This document shows positions 8,966 through 9,113 of a DNA stretch of 9,113 nucleotides, piece by piece. The position numbers were made by a program, and so were the translations under genes. The notes under the pieces are model-generated. The model did not search any database. It was not told where the DNA came from and saw only the letters and a program-made list of their open reading frames with translations. This DNA comes from Pseudomonadota bacterium (GTDB taxonomy: Bacteria; Pseudomonadota; Alphaproteobacteria; Rhizobiales; Xanthobacteraceae). Numbering within the stretch: the first letter of the stretch is position 1; each line of letters opens with the position of its first letter. The stretch covers positions 1-9,113 of the forward strand of contig JAFAGM010000124.1 of NCBI GenBank assembly GCA_023422775.1, given 5' to 3'.

Positions 8966-9030
8966 GGGGAACTGGGAGGGAAATCCACTTCAAGCAGGTT
9001 GGATCTGGATAGGGCTCGGCCTGCATCCTT

Positions 9031-9113
9031 CGAGACGCCGCTTCGCGGCTCCTCAGGATGAGGGTCTCGCATTTCTCGCAGGGAAACCCTCATGGTGAGG
9101 AGCCGCGAAGCGG
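9031..9113. repeat. Intergenic inverted repeat, cut by window end
   Basis: Two 28-nt arms, 9038-9065 and 9086-9113, are reverse complements at 26 of 28 positions, the only differences being CC versus GG at two adjacent bases. The 20-nt loop is 9066-9085. The left arm holds CCGCTTCGCGGCTCCTCA, the right arm TGAGGAGCCGCGAAGCGG. The CGAGACG just outside the left arm suggests the right arm continues past the window with CGTCTCG. From memory this GAGGAGCCGCGAAGCGG family is a very abundant intergenic palindrome in Bradyrhizobium and Rhodopseudomonas. The arms are far better conserved than the loop, as expected for a selected hairpin or a mobile REP-like unit. Confidence 0.85.

Noticed and set aside
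8874..9026. 51-residue N-terminal extension of GlpD
   Set aside because: It would translate the operator-like repeats and has no family counterpart; the TTG at 8873 gives the expected start.

Overview
The window looks like alphaproteobacterial chromosome, most likely Bradyrhizobium/Rhodopseudomonas-type (Nitrobacteraceae). The evidence is high-GC codon use, the gene content, and two intergenic inverted repeats of kinds I associate with that group. The genus is inferred from memory, not from a search.

Layout. On the + strand, bases 1-1016 hold the 3' part of an Old Yellow Enzyme family flavin ene-reductase; its first codons lie outside the window. Bases 1017-1182 separate it from a convergent operon. 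They hold a long imperfect inverted repeat and then a strong rho-independent terminator facing the minus strand. From 8873 down to 1183 the minus strand carries one tight operon for glycerol / glycerol-3-phosphate use: glpD (glycerol-3-phosphate dehydrogenase), glpS and glpT (two different ABC ATPases), glpP and glpQ (permeases), glpU (small three-helix membrane protein) and glpV (large periplasmic binding protein). Gene joints are ATGA overlaps, a TGATG overlap, or gaps of 2 and 12 nt. The one larger gap, 75 nt before glpV, contains a small GC hairpin and the best Shine-Dalgarno in the window. Bases 8874-9113 form the upstream control region: a cluster of TTTCG/CGAAA-type half-sites next to glpD, then a second intergenic inverted repeat cut by the window edge.

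How the genes work together (family knowledge plus inference): GlpV captures glycerol in the periplasm, GlpP/GlpQ form the channel, GlpS/GlpT power it, GlpU is an accessory membrane subunit, and after phosphorylation by a glycerol kinase not encoded here, GlpD oxidises glycerol-3-phosphate to dihydroxyacetone phosphate. The order matches the glpDRSTPQUV operon of Rhizobium leguminosarum, except that no glpR repressor gene sits between glpD and glpS; glpD overlaps glpS directly.

Most interesting observation: GlpS and GlpT are complementary half-degenerate ATPases. GlpS lacks the switch histidine, the A-loop aromatic and one Walker A glycine. GlpT lacks the LSGGQ signature. In a GlpS-GlpT heterodimer all these defects fall in the same composite ATP site and leave the other site intact. 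That predicts a single-active-site ABC importer.
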